Shown: in pieces, positions 8,264 through 16,218 of the stretch | How positions within the stretch are numbered: the first letter of the stretch is position 1 | Layout of the letters: every line of letters begins with the position of its first letter | From: Aquimonas sp044344935 | GTDB taxonomy: Bacteria > Pseudomonadota > Gammaproteobacteria > Xanthomonadales > Xanthomonadaceae | Length of the DNA: 35,630 nt | Reading direction: 5' to 3' | NCBI GenBank assembly: GCA_044344935.1 | Contig: JBIJCA010000008.1 | Coordinates: 1 to 35,630 of the forward strand | Made by a program: the position numbers and the translations under genes | Notes under the pieces: model-generated | Told to the model about the DNA's origin: nothing | The model's input: the letters and a program-made list of their open reading frames with translations, nothing else | Databases searched by the model: none

Positions 8264-10330
8264 TCAGATATTGAAGTCGTAGTTCATCTCCGGCGCCGGA
8301 GACGCCAGGAACTTGCCCTGCACGAAGTGCACCGAGCTGGTGAACAGCACGGTCATGCTGGCGGCGTCCTGCACGAATTCGGCAATCGTGCTCTTGCCGA
8401 GATCGGTGGCGCGCGCGGCCAGTTCGCGCACCTTAGACTGATGTTCGGAGTTGCGCCCCAGGTCTTCGGTGAGGCTGCGGTCGAGTTTCAGCATGGTCGG
8501 CTCAAGATGCTTGAGCACGTCCAGTGAGTGAGCGCTCGCGCCGAACTGTTCGAGGCAGAGACCGCAGCCCAGTTTGGAGACAGCGCGCTGGAAGTCCTTG
8601 GCGCCCTTCAGGTAAGTCATCACCCGGGTTTCGGGAACACCGAACACCAGCTGGTCGCCCTTCACGCCGGTCTGTTTCAGCAGGTTCGCGATCCATCCGG
8701 GCAGGTTGGGATCCTGCATGCTCTGCGGGGTGATCTTCACGAGCAGCCGTCGCATGTGCTCGGACTTCACCTTGGCCAGCACGGCGATGGCGTGTGACAG
8801 CACCCAGCGGTCGACCTTTTCGATCAGACCGTGTTCCTCGGCAATTGGCAGGAAGGCCAGCGGCGGCGCGATTTCGCCGTCGCCGACGCGCATGCGCAGC
8901 AGGGTCTCGTAGAACTCGACGGGTTCGCCCTGCAGGCTGATGACCGGCTGGTAGTGCAGCACGAAGTCGCCCGACTTCAGGGCCTGCTGGATGCGCGCCA
9001 CCCAGCTGCGAACGCGCTCCTCTTCAGCGCGATCGCGGGCGGCGGGGTCGAACAGGGACAGGCGGTTGCCGCCTTCGCTGATGGCTGCCTGCAGGCACTG
9101 TCCCGCCTTGCCAAGCACCTGCTGCGCCGCGCCAGACTTCTCGCTCATCTGGACGCCTCCGACGCTGACCGTCAGGGTGGCGGAGCGGCTGCCGATCTCG
9201 AGGATGTGGCCTTCGAACGCGGTGCGTACGCGCTCGGCCAGTTCGCGGGTGTGAGCGTGATTGCTGCCGCGGCAGAGCAGTCCGAAGGTGTGGTCTGCAA
9301 AGCGCGCCAGAAGCACGTCCTCGCCGAGGGTGTGCCGCAACAGGTGGGCGGTGTCGGCCAGCAGGGTATCGGCATGCCCCAGCCCGATGTCGTTCAGCAG
9401 GGTGCTGAAGTTGTCGACCTCGATCAGCAGCACCGACTGGTCCTTTGCGCCGCTTTCGGCGCGAACCGCCGCCGCCTCAAGTTCGGCCAGGAACACCTGG
9501 CGGTTGAGCAGGCCGGTGACCTGGTCCCGCTCGCGAAGGGTCTGCAGCTCCTCGCTGTCGACAAACTGCTTGCGGAATACGATCTGCAGGCAGGGTTCGC
9601 CCTCGTAGCTGGCGCGCGCGAACTCCATGACCGCATCGAAATCGATGCCATCCGCGCGCATCGCCTTGAGTTCGAACTTCTCGGGCGGCGGCTCGCCCTT
9701 GCTCAAGCGCTTGAGCAGCGCCTTGAACTCGGTCGCGTGGCTCGGTGCGATCAGGTCCAGCAGCGGCATGCCCTCGACCTCCTCGAAGTCGGTGTATCCG
9801 AACATCTCGAGGTAGGCATGGTTGGCGCGGATATGCATGCCCTCATGAGCGTAGGCGATGGGGTCACGCGAGGAGTCGATCAGGGCGTCGCAACGCCGCG
9901 CGGTTTCGCGAAGCGTCTCCTCCAGCCTGTGCTGGCTGCGGCGCGCTTCGATCGAGGTCCACGCGTACTTCAGGGTCGGCAGGATCTGCTCGGGGCGTTG
10001 CCGAAGCACGATATGGAAGACGTCGAGCGCACCGGCCTCGAGCGCGATGCCCTCATCGATCGTGGTGTGGCTGGCGACCAGAGCAACGTGCTTGCCGAGG
10101 CGCTTGACCGCCTGCGCGACTTCAACGAAGGGGAATCGCTTGCTCGCCCAAGCCGCGACCACGAGGTCGGGCAGCTGCTTGGCCAGCAGAGCCGGCAGTT
10201 CTTCGAGCGTCTCGGGTCGCGCGCTTCGCACTGCGATGCCGCCGTTGCGAAGCGCACTGATGATCGACTCTGCGTCTTCGAGACTGTCCTCGATCTGCAG
10301 CAGTCGGATTACGGATTCCTGCTTGGCCAT
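8264..10330 (-). CDS. fimX: FimX-like c-di-GMP effector (REC-PAS-degenerate GGDEF-degenerate EAL)
   Basis: The 688-residue product has four parts: a response-regulator-like domain (about 1-130), a PAS domain (about 150-260, NHAYLEMFGYTDFEEVEG), a GGDEF domain (about 280-420) and an EAL domain (about 440-688). The GGDEF signature is degenerate (FADHTFG). In the EAL domain, EAL is ETL, the DDFG loop is EQFG and other metal-ligand positions are changed, while the KLDRS lysine remains. This pattern fits FimX, which binds c-di-GMP without making or destroying it and promotes type IV pilus assembly and twitching via PilZ/PilB. ATG 10330 has AAGGGAG 5 nt upstream. No pilus gene is in the window, so the specific FimX role is inferred from domain order and degeneracy. 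The 249-bp gap to epmB shows nothing else I can support. Confidence 0.82.
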   Translation of the reverse strand: MAKQESVIRLLQIEDSLEDAESIISALRNGGIAVRSARPETLEELPALLAKQLPDLVVAAWASKRFPFVEVAQAVKRLGKHVALVASHTTIDEGIALEAGALDVFHIVLRQRPEQILPTLKYAWTSIEARRSQHRLEETLRETARRCDALIDSSRDPIAYAHEGMHIRANHAYLEMFGYTDFEEVEGMPLLDLIAPSHATEFKALLKRLSKGEPPPEKFELKAMRADGIDFDAVMEFARASYEGEPCLQIVFRKQFVDSEELQTLRERDQVTGLLNRQVFLAELEAAAVRAESGAKDQSVLLIEVDNFSTLLNDIGLGHADTLLADTAHLLRHTLGEDVLLARFADHTFGLLCRGSNHAHTRELAERVRTAFEGHILEIGSRSATLTVSVGGVQMSEKSGAAQQVLGKAGQCLQAAISEGGNRLSLFDPAARDRAEEERVRSWVARIQQALKSGDFVLHYQPVISLQGEPVEFYETLLRMRVGDGEIAPPLAFLPIAEEHGLIEKVDRWVLSHAIAVLAKVKSEHMRRLLVKITPQSMQDPNLPGWIANLLKQTGVKGDQLVFGVPETRVMTYLKGAKDFQRAVSKLGCGLCLEQFGASAHSLDVLKHLEPTMLKLDRSLTEDLGRNSEHQSKVRELAARATDLGKSTIAEFVQDAASMTVLFTSSVHFVQGKFLASPAPEMNYDFNI

Positions 10331-10579
10331 CGAACTCCCTTGAAACTGCGATTGCGGCCGACGCACAGCCCTGGCTGCCACCTGACCGGACCCGCCCCCC
10401 AACGGACCTCTGGCGATGATGCTGGCAGCCGGCGATGACACCTTGTGTCGCCCCCATGCTGCCGCAGGTCGGCCGAAACCCCACGCTGGCCGCCTGTTAT
10501 GCAAGGGCACGGAGTGTGGCCAAAACGGCCGACATCCGCAAACGCCCGACGCATGTCGAGGTCGGCTCTGGGGGCGGCG

Positions 10580-11620
10580 TCACGTTTCCATCGTGAGCGC
10601 CAGCGGCAGTTTGCTGGCGGCCCCCGGCACTTCCCGTACCAGACGCGGCACGAGGTAGCCGGGAAGCCGCGTCCGCAGCGCGGATTCCAGAGCCAAGGCC
10701 TGTGCATCGGAAACCTCGAAGTGGGCGGCGCCGGCGACACGATCCAGCTGGTGCAGGTAGTAGGGCAGTGCGCCGGCGGCGAAGCTCGCTTCCGCCAGCG
10801 CGACCTGGGCCTCCAGCGTGTCATTGATACCGCGCAGCAGAACCGCCTGGTTGAGCACCGTGCAGCCGCTGGCACGCAGTGCGGCGAGCGCGCCCGCGAC
10901 GGCGGCGTCGAACTCGTTGGCGTGGTTGGCGTGGATCACCATGACCTTCTGCAGGGGCAACGCTTCCAGCCAGCCGAGCAGCCCGGCTTCCACCCGCTCA
11001 GGTAGCACCACCGGCAGGCGGCTGTGGATGCGCAGGCGGCGCACCTGCGGCAGCTGCAGCAGCCGCTTGCCGAGTTCGTCCAGTTTCGCGGTCGACAGCG
11101 ACAGCGGATCGCCGCCACTCAGGATGACCTCGTCCACGCTGGGGTCGGCCGCAAGCGTATCGAGTGCCGCCTGCCATGCGTTGGCTGCCGCACTGTCCTC
11201 GCCATAGGGGTAGTGACGACGGAAGCAGTAGCGACAGTGGATGGCGCAGCTGCCGGTGGCCACCAGCAACGCGCGTCCCTGGTACTTCTGCAGCACGCCG
11301 CGGCCACTGCGGGCGGCGGCGTCACCGACGGCGTCCAGGCCGAATCCTTCGACCTGCAGGGTTTCCAGATCCAGAGGCAGCACCTGGCGCAGCAGCGGGT
11401 CGGCGGGATCGCCGCGACGCATCCGCGCCACGAAGCCTCTCGGCACCCGCAGCGGAAAGCCGGCGGAGTCGGCCGGCAGGCGAGCCGCCAGTGCTTCCAG
11501 ATCCAGCAGGCGCAGCAGCTCCAGCGGTTCCGTCACGGCGTCACGCCACAGCCGGCGCCAGTCCCCAGGCGACTCCTCGGCCGCGGCTGGCTGCGCGATC
11601 TGCGGGTTTGCGCTTATCAT
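10580..11620 (-). CDS. epmB: EF-P beta-lysylation protein EpmB (lysine 2,3-aminomutase family)
   Basis: A 346-residue radical-SAM enzyme. The cluster cysteines are C125, C129 and C132 in CAIHCRYC, followed by FRRHYPY and EVILSGGDPLSLS, both typical of lysine 2,3-aminomutases. It is shorter than catabolic aminomutases, as EpmB should be. EpmB converts (S)-alpha-lysine to (R)-beta-lysine, which EpmA attaches to EF-P Lys34. The start at 11620 has AGAGG a few bases upstream. It is divergently transcribed from efp, its final target, across 91 bp. epmA is not in the window. Confidence 0.95.
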   Translation of the reverse strand: MISANPQIAQPAAAEESPGDWRRLWRDAVTEPLELLRLLDLEALAARLPADSAGFPLRVPRGFVARMRRGDPADPLLRQVLPLDLETLQVEGFGLDAVGDAAARSGRGVLQKYQGRALLVATGSCAIHCRYCFRRHYPYGEDSAAANAWQAALDTLAADPSVDEVILSGGDPLSLSTAKLDELGKRLLQLPQVRRLRIHSRLPVVLPERVEAGLLGWLEALPLQKVMVIHANHANEFDAAVAGALAALRASGCTVLNQAVLLRGINDTLEAQVALAEASFAAGALPYYLHQLDRVAGAAHFEVSDAQALALESALRTRLPGYLVPRLVREVPGAASKLPLALTMET

Positions 11621-11711
11621 TTCGCCTCTTTAGCCGGCGCTTTTGCCGGCGATCACCGAAAACCCGAGTTTAGCCGCAGCCTGCGGCTCGAAACCCCACC
11701 CCGGAGCACGC
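11621..11711. promoter_or_regulatory. Divergent epmB/efp intergenic region with two dyads
   Basis: This 91-bp region must hold the promoters of both genes. It contains GCCGGC-GCTTTT-GCCGGC (11633-11650), which reads as a hairpin in the epmB leader, and a near-continuous dyad AGCCGCAG-C-CTGCGGCT (11672-11688) close to efp. I see no strong -35/-10 pair on either strand. The dyads may be regulator sites or only leader structure. Confidence 0.35.
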
Positions 11712-12278
11712 ATGGCCACCTACGGTCTGAACGACGTCAAGAACGGACTCAAGATCATTTTCGACGGCGACCCCTACGTCATCGTCGAAGCCGAGTTCAT
11801 CAAGCCCGGCAAGGGCCAGGCCTTCACCCGCATCCGCGTGCGCAATCTGAAGAACGGCCGCACCACCGAGAAGACCCTGAAGGCCAACGAGTCGGTGGAA
11901 GGCGCGGATGTGGTCGATACCGACATGCAGTACCTCTACACCGATGGCGAGTTCTGGAACTTCATGCAGCCGGACACCTTCGAGCAATACACAGCCGATG
12001 CGGCGGTGATGGCCGAGACCGCGAAGTGGTTGAAGGGCGAGGAGATGTGCGTGGTGACTCTGTGGAACGGTGCCCCGCTCTCGATTGCCGCACCGAACTT
12101 TGTCGAGCTGCAGATCGTCGAGACCGATCCGGGCGTGCGTGGCGATACGGCTTCGGGCGGCGGCAAGCCCGCCAAGCTGGAAACCGGCGCGGTGGTGCGC
12201 GTGCCGCTGTTCATCGAGAACGGCGAGGTGATCCGCTGCGATACGCGAAGCGGCGAGTACGTCAGCCGCGTCAAGTGA
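11712..12278 (+). CDS. efp: Translation elongation factor P
   Basis: The 188-residue product has the three-domain EF-P length and the conserved IKPGKGQAF loop with Lys34, the residue beta-lysylated by EpmA/EpmB. Its C-terminal signature region ends DTRSGEYVSRVK. EF-P binds between the ribosomal P and E sites and relieves stalling at polyproline runs. ATG 11712 has GGAG 6 nt upstream. Its neighbour epmB diverges, so substrate and modifying enzyme share a control region. Confidence 0.97.
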   Translation: MATYGLNDVKNGLKIIFDGDPYVIVEAEFIKPGKGQAFTRIRVRNLKNGRTTEKTLKANESVEGADVVDTDMQYLYTDGEFWNFMQPDTFEQYTADAAVMAETAKWLKGEEMCVVTLWNGAPLSIAAPNFVELQIVETDPGVRGDTASGGGKPAKLETGAVVRVPLFIENGEVIRCDTRSGEYVSRVK

Positions 12279-12284
12279 GCCCCT

Positions 12285-12309
12285 CCGACCCGGCCCTGCG
12301 CCGGGTCGG
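12285..12309 (+). terminator. Hairpin after efp
   Basis: CCGACCCGGC-CCTGC-GCCGGGTCGG forms a perfect 10-bp stem with a 5-nt loop starting 6 nt after the efp stop. There is no following T-tract, so termination may be incomplete, allowing some read-through into mtaD. Confidence 0.5.
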
Positions 12310-12349
12310 TGCTATCGGGCCAGCTGAACTGCAAGGAGGCATGGAGCGC

Positions 12350-13678
12350 ATGCGTGAGATCGACCTGTTGATCGAGGCCGGCTGGGTGGTCCCGGTCGAG
12401 CCGCATGCGGTGGTGCTGGAGCAGCATGCGGTGGCAGTGGACGGTGGCCGCATCGTCGAATTGCTGCCGATCGCGGACGCGCGCAGCCGCTACGTCGCCC
12501 GCGAGACCGTGAGTCGCCCGAAGGCGGCGCTGATCCCGGGCCTGGTCAACGTGCACGTGCACAACCCGATGACCCTGATGCGCGGCCTGGCCGACGACCT
12601 GCCCCTGATGACCTGGCTGAACGACCACATCTGGCCGGTCGAGGGCGCGGTGATCGGCCGCGAGTTCGTCGGCTGCGGCGTCGAGCTGGCGGTGGTCGAG
12701 ATGTTGCGCGGCGGCACCACCACCTGCAACGAGAACTAGTTCGTCCCCGATGCCGCCGCAGCCACCTACCGGCGCATGGGTTTCCGCGCCTGCGTCGGCC
12801 TGCCGGTGATCGATTTTCCCACCGCCTGGGCGTCCTCCGACGACGATTACTTCGACAAGGCCATGGAGCTGCACGACGCCCTGCGCGGCGATTCATTGCT
12901 GAGCACCGCCTTCGTGCCGCATGCACCCTACACGGTGAAGGACGCGAGCTTCGAGCGCATCCGCATCCTCGCCGACCAGATGGGTCTGGTCGTGCACTGC
13001 CATGTGCACGAGACCGCGCAGGAGGTCGAGGATTCTCTGAAGCAGTACGGCCAGCGTCCGCTGGCGCGCCTGCAGCGACTGGGCCTGGTCAACTCGCAGC
13101 TGCTGGCCATCCACATGACCCAGCTGACCCCGGCCGAGATCGAGCTGTGCGCGGCCCAGGGCGTGTCGATCGGCCACTGCCCGGAGTCCAACCTCAAGCT
13201 GGCCTCGGGCTTCTGCCCGATCGAGGCCCTGCGCCGGGCCGGCGCCAACATCGCACTCGGCACGGACGGCTGCGCCAGTAACAACGATCTCGACATGTTC
13301 GGTGAGATGCGCACCGCGGCGCTGCTGGCCAAGGGCGTGGCGATGGACGCAGCCGCGCTGGATGCACCCAGTGCGCTGCGGATGGCCACGCTGGGCAGCG
13401 CCCGCGCGATGGGGCTGGAAGACCGGATCGGTTCGATCGAGACCGGCAAGGCCGCCGACCTCGTGCTGTTCGATCTTGACCAGCCCGAATCGCAGCCCTT
13501 CTACAACGTCATCTCGCAGCTGGTCTATGCCGGCGCGCGCCAGCAGGTCAGCGATGTCTGGATCAACGGTCGCGCACGCCTGCGCGATCGCCAGCTGGTC
13601 GACGTTGATCTCGAAGCCTTGATGGCGAATGTGGCGCAATGGCGTGCCCGGATCGCAGCGATCCCGCGTCGGCACTGA
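12350..13678 (+). pseudogene. mtaD: TRZ/ATZ-family amidohydrolase (MtaD-like), interrupted by an in-frame amber codon
   Basis: The frame encodes a 442-codon amidohydrolase similar to 5'-methylthioadenosine/S-adenosylhomocysteine deaminase. It has metal ligands H69/H71 in NVHVHNP, HVHETAQE, HMTQLTPAE and the GTDGCASNNDLDMFGE motif. Codon 130 is TAG (12737-12739) in the context CNEN*FVPD, where relatives have Tyr (NENYF or NxYFF-type), so TAC or TAT changed to TAG is the simplest explanation. Reading frame and homology resume immediately and run to 13678. As written, the first part lacks most metal ligands and should be inactive. ATG 12350 is preferred over ATG 12341 because AAGGAGG ends 10 nt upstream of it but only 1 nt upstream of the other. 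The order mtaD-ubiG-mupP matches Pseudomonas and relatives. Confidence 0.85.
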
Positions 13679-13683
13679 AGCCT

Positions 13684-13705
13684 TCGCGGCCCGCTGTGGC
13701 CGCGA
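13684..13705 (+). terminator. Hairpin after mtaD (weak terminator candidate)
   Basis: TCGCGGCC-CGCTGT-GGCCGCGA is a perfect 8-bp stem six bases after the mtaD stop, without a T-tract. CTGTGGCCGCG also recurs directly at 13694-13704 and 13730-13740. The element may separate mtaD from ubiG. Confidence 0.3.
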
Positions 13706-13754
13706 CCTGTACTGACCTCGCGCAGTCTTCTGTGGCCGCGCTCTGGAGTCATCG

Positions 13755-14498
13755 ATGAGTCTGCCAGCCCCCGTTGAGCCCACCCGGCGCGAAAACGCCG
13801 ATCCCGCCGAACTGGCGCGCTTCGGCCAGTTGGCCGCACGCTGGTGGGACCCGAACGGCGAAGCGCGTCCGCTGCACGATCTGAACCCCGCGCGCCTGGG
13901 CTACGTGGCCGCGCGCGTGCGGCTTGACGGCGCGGAGGTGCTCGACGTCGGCTGTGGCGGCGGTCTGCTGTCCGAGGCGCTGGCGTCGCGCGGCGCCCGC
14001 GTCACCGCCCTGGACCTGTCGCCCGAAGTCCTCGACGCCGCGCGTCTGCATCTGTACGAATCCGGTCTCAAGGTCGACTACCGTGAACAATCGGTGGAGA
14101 CCCTCGCTGAAGAGTCCCCGCAACGCTTCGACGCGATCACCTGCATGGAAATGCTGGAGCACGTGCCGGATCCAGCGTCGGTGATCGAAGCCTGTGCGCG
14201 ACTGCTCAAGCCCGGCGGCCGCCTGTTCCTGTCGACGCTCAACCGAACGCCCGCAGCCTTTGGCCTCGCCATCGTCGGCGCCGAGTACGTGATGCGCTTG
14301 CTGCCGCGCGGCACCCATCGCTATGCGCAGTTCATCCGCCCTTCCGAGCTCGCGGGCGCGCTCCGTGCGGCGGGGCTTGAGCTGGAAGACGTCAGCGGCC
14401 TGCACTACAACCCGCTGACGCGCGCCGCGACCGTGGGCGGACACACCCAGGTCAACTACCTTGCCTGCGCGCGTAAGCCGGAGGCCGCTCGTGGCTGA
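13755..14498 (+). CDS. ubiG: Ubiquinone biosynthesis O-methyltransferase UbiG
   Basis: The 247-residue class I SAM-dependent methyltransferase opens with the UbiG-typical ELARFGQLAARWWDPNGE. The SAM-binding LDVGCGGG is at residues 63-70, followed by CMEMLEHVPDP, and the C-terminal HYNPLTRAATVGGHTQVNYL is characteristic. UbiG performs both O-methylation steps of ubiquinone synthesis at the membrane surface. ATG 13755 follows a GGAGTC Shine-Dalgarno-like sequence. Its end overlaps the next gene by 8 nt, implying translational coupling. Confidence 0.96.
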   Translation: MSLPAPVEPTRRENADPAELARFGQLAARWWDPNGEARPLHDLNPARLGYVAARVRLDGAEVLDVGCGGGLLSEALASRGARVTALDLSPEVLDAARLHLYESGLKVDYREQSVETLAEESPQRFDAITCMEMLEHVPDPASVIEACARLLKPGGRLFLSTLNRTPAAFGLAIVGAEYVMRLLPRGTHRYAQFIRPSELAGALRAAGLELEDVSGLHYNPLTRAATVGGHTQVNYLACARKPEAARG

Positions 14499-15159
14499 GT
14501 GCGGGGCGGTGCTGTTCGATCTCGACGGCACCCTGGTCGACAGCGCCGCCGATCTGCTGCATGCCGCCAACGTGCTGCGTGCACGGCGCGGACTGAAAGC
14601 CTGTGCGATGCCGGCCTTTCGCCCCTATGTATCGCGCGGCGCGCGGGCCATGCTCGGCGCGGCCCTGCCGGACGTCAATCCGGGCGATGAAGCCACGCTC
14701 GCGGAGTTCCTTGAAACCTATGCCGGTGCGGTGGCGGCGCATTCCTGTCTGTTTCCCGGCGTCGCCGCGATGCTGGAAACGATCGAGTCGCGCGGACTGC
14801 GCTGGGGCATCGTGACCAACAAAGCCGAGGGACTGGCGCGGCCGCTGTGTGCCGCCCTCGGGCTGCTGGAGCGCAGCAGCGTGTTGATCGGCGGCGACAG
14901 CCTGTCCGAACGCAAGCCGCATCCGCTGCCGCTCCTCGAGGCGTGCCGGCGCATCCAGGCCACGCCGACGCGCAGCCTGTACGTCGGCGACGATCCCCGC
15001 GACATCCAGGCGGCGAACGCCGCCGGGCTGCGCGGCATTGCGGTCGATTGGGGCTATTTCGATCCTGCTTTTCCGCCCGGTGAATGGGGCGCCCAGCGGG
15101 TGATCAGCGCGCCAGCGCATCTGCTGGACGAGCCGCTGCTGCGCGGGGCAGTCGGATGA
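14491..15159 (+). CDS. mupP: HAD-family phosphatase, MupP/Gph-like
   Basis: The 222-residue product carries the HAD motifs: FDLDGTLVDS (nucleophile D10, acid D12), VTNKAEG, SERKPHP with the conserved lysine, and VGDDPRDIQAANAAG. This is the phosphoglycolate-phosphatase-like subclass. Immediately downstream of ubiG in Pseudomonas lies MupP, the N-acetylmuramic acid 6-phosphate phosphatase of cell-wall recycling; the same position here favours MupP, but Gph activity cannot be excluded from sequence alone. GTG 14491 is chosen as start because GGAGG lies 6 nt upstream; a TTG at 14461 is less likely. Confidence 0.83.
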   Translation: MAECGAVLFDLDGTLVDSAADLLHAANVLRARRGLKACAMPAFRPYVSRGARAMLGAALPDVNPGDEATLAEFLETYAGAVAAHSCLFPGVAAMLETIESRGLRWGIVTNKAEGLARPLCAALGLLERSSVLIGGDSLSERKPHPLPLLEACRRIQATPTRSLYVGDDPRDIQAANAAGLRGIAVDWGYFDPAFPPGEWGAQRVISAPAHLLDEPLLRGAVG

Positions 15160-15959
15160 GCGACGACAGCCTGCGCGCGCAGCTGCAAAAGCTGGAGGCA
15201 AGACGCCCCGAGTTGGGCCTGCAGGCGATTTTCATGCCCAGCGGACAGCGCCAGCGCATCGCCCTGTGGTACGCGCTCCAGGACGAAATCGAAGAGGCCT
15301 GCTTCGAGCTCTCCGAGCCCTTCATCGCGCAGGCCAAACTGGGCTGGTGGGGGGAAGAGCTTGCCCGCGGTGCGGCCGGCCAGGGCCGGCATCCGCTGGT
15401 GCAGGCCTTCTTCGATGTGCCCTCGGGGCGCGTGCCCGATCCATCCCTGTGGCGGGCGCTGCCGCTGGCCGCGCTGGATCTGGTCGAGCGCGAAGTCGCG
15501 CCCGGCTCGGTGGACCAGGCGCTGTCGGCGCTGCGTCCGCTGGCGGCCGCGTTCGATCATCTTGAGCGCGCGCTGTTCGGTGGTGACAGCGCGGAGTCGC
15601 AGATCGCCAGCGAACTGCTTCTGCGCCGATACCAGCGCGCCGGGCTTGGACACCATGCCCAGGCGCGCCTGCCGCGGAACCTGCTGGCGCGACATGGGCT
15701 TGCTCCTGCGCACCTGTCCGAACCCGAACGTCCTGACGCGCGCAGCGCCTTCGCCCGCGATTTCGCGGCCGAGTTGCGGGCCTTGAATCCAGCAGCCCTG
15801 CCGTCACTGGCGCGCCCGCGTGCGCTGCAGGTGGCGGTGCTGCAGTGGCAGCTCGATGAACTCGCACGCAGCGGGAAGTGTTCGGTGCCGCGCGGCTTCC
15901 GGCTGATGTTGGGGCTGTGGCGCGCAGCGCGCGGCAGCGCAGCCCCGACGGGCGAATGA
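15156..15959 (+). CDS. Degenerate squalene/phytoene-synthase-family protein
   Basis: The 267-residue product resembles the N-terminal half of squalene/phytoene synthases. ALWYALQDEIEEACFELSEP matches the first helix pair, and AQAKLGWWGEEL fits the typical QxRLxWWREEL region. The Asp-rich metal-binding motifs of active enzymes are not seen: DEIEEA stands at the first site and no second DxxxD is recognisable. It is therefore probably not a prenyl synthase and may resemble the non-catalytic NDUFAF6-like branch. It starts at ATG 15156, overlapping the previous stop as ATGA, so it is translated with ubiG and mupP. Function is unknown. Confidence 0.7.
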   Translation: MSDDSLRAQLQKLEARRPELGLQAIFMPSGQRQRIALWYALQDEIEEACFELSEPFIAQAKLGWWGEELARGAAGQGRHPLVQAFFDVPSGRVPDPSLWRALPLAALDLVEREVAPGSVDQALSALRPLAAAFDHLERALFGGDSAESQIASELLLRRYQRAGLGHHAQARLPRNLLARHGLAPAHLSEPERPDARSAFARDFAAELRALNPAALPSLARPRALQVAVLQWQLDELARSGKCSVPRGFRLMLGLWRAARGSAAPTGE

Positions 15960-16123
15960 AATACCGTCAGCGCATCGTGGCGTTTGGGCACGGTGTGCGG
16001 ACTGCCTGCAACACTGCGTTGCCCTCCGCGCAGGAAGCACTCAGGCTTCGCGCGGTATAGTCGGCCGCTGGCTCGACAGTGCTGCAAAAGAGCGCCCTGT
16101 GCAGGCCGCACGCTCCCCCGAAT

Positions 16124-16151
16124 GTGCATGCACGATCGTGAAGGCTTGACG
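16124..16151 (+). promoter_or_regulatory. Palindrome and -35-like hexamer upstream of folE2
   Basis: GTGCATGCAC (16124-16133) is a perfect 10-bp palindrome, 12 nt upstream of TTGACG (16146-16151), a good -35 hexamer. No convincing -10 follows at 16-18 nt. Bacterial folE2 genes are often controlled by Zur, but this palindrome is not an obvious AT-rich Zur site. The rest of the 259-bp gap from 15960 contains nothing I can assign. Confidence 0.3.
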
Positions 16152-16218
16152 TGAAGGCGACAGCCCCCAACCTAAGGTGACCCCGGCCCATCCCATGACC
16201 GATTCCGAGGAGACCCGC

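Noticed and set aside
8831..10438. Long open frame of 535 codons on the plus strand, antisense to the fimX-like gene
   Set aside because: It mirrors a real gene with clear domains; high GC keeps the opposite frame open. No start signal or known domain.
11024..12340. Open frame on the plus strand leading into the amidohydrolase
   Set aside because: It is antisense to epmB and out of frame with efp; similarity begins only after 12350, where a good ribosome-binding site lies.
15156..15959. Active phytoene synthase starting a carotenoid pathway
   Set aside because: The Asp-rich metal motifs are absent and no other carotenoid gene is nearby.
16146..16180. TTGACG...CCTAAGGT as a 19-bp-spaced MerR-type promoter
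   Set aside because: No dyad lies between the hexamers as MerR regulators need, and the -10 is not convincing.
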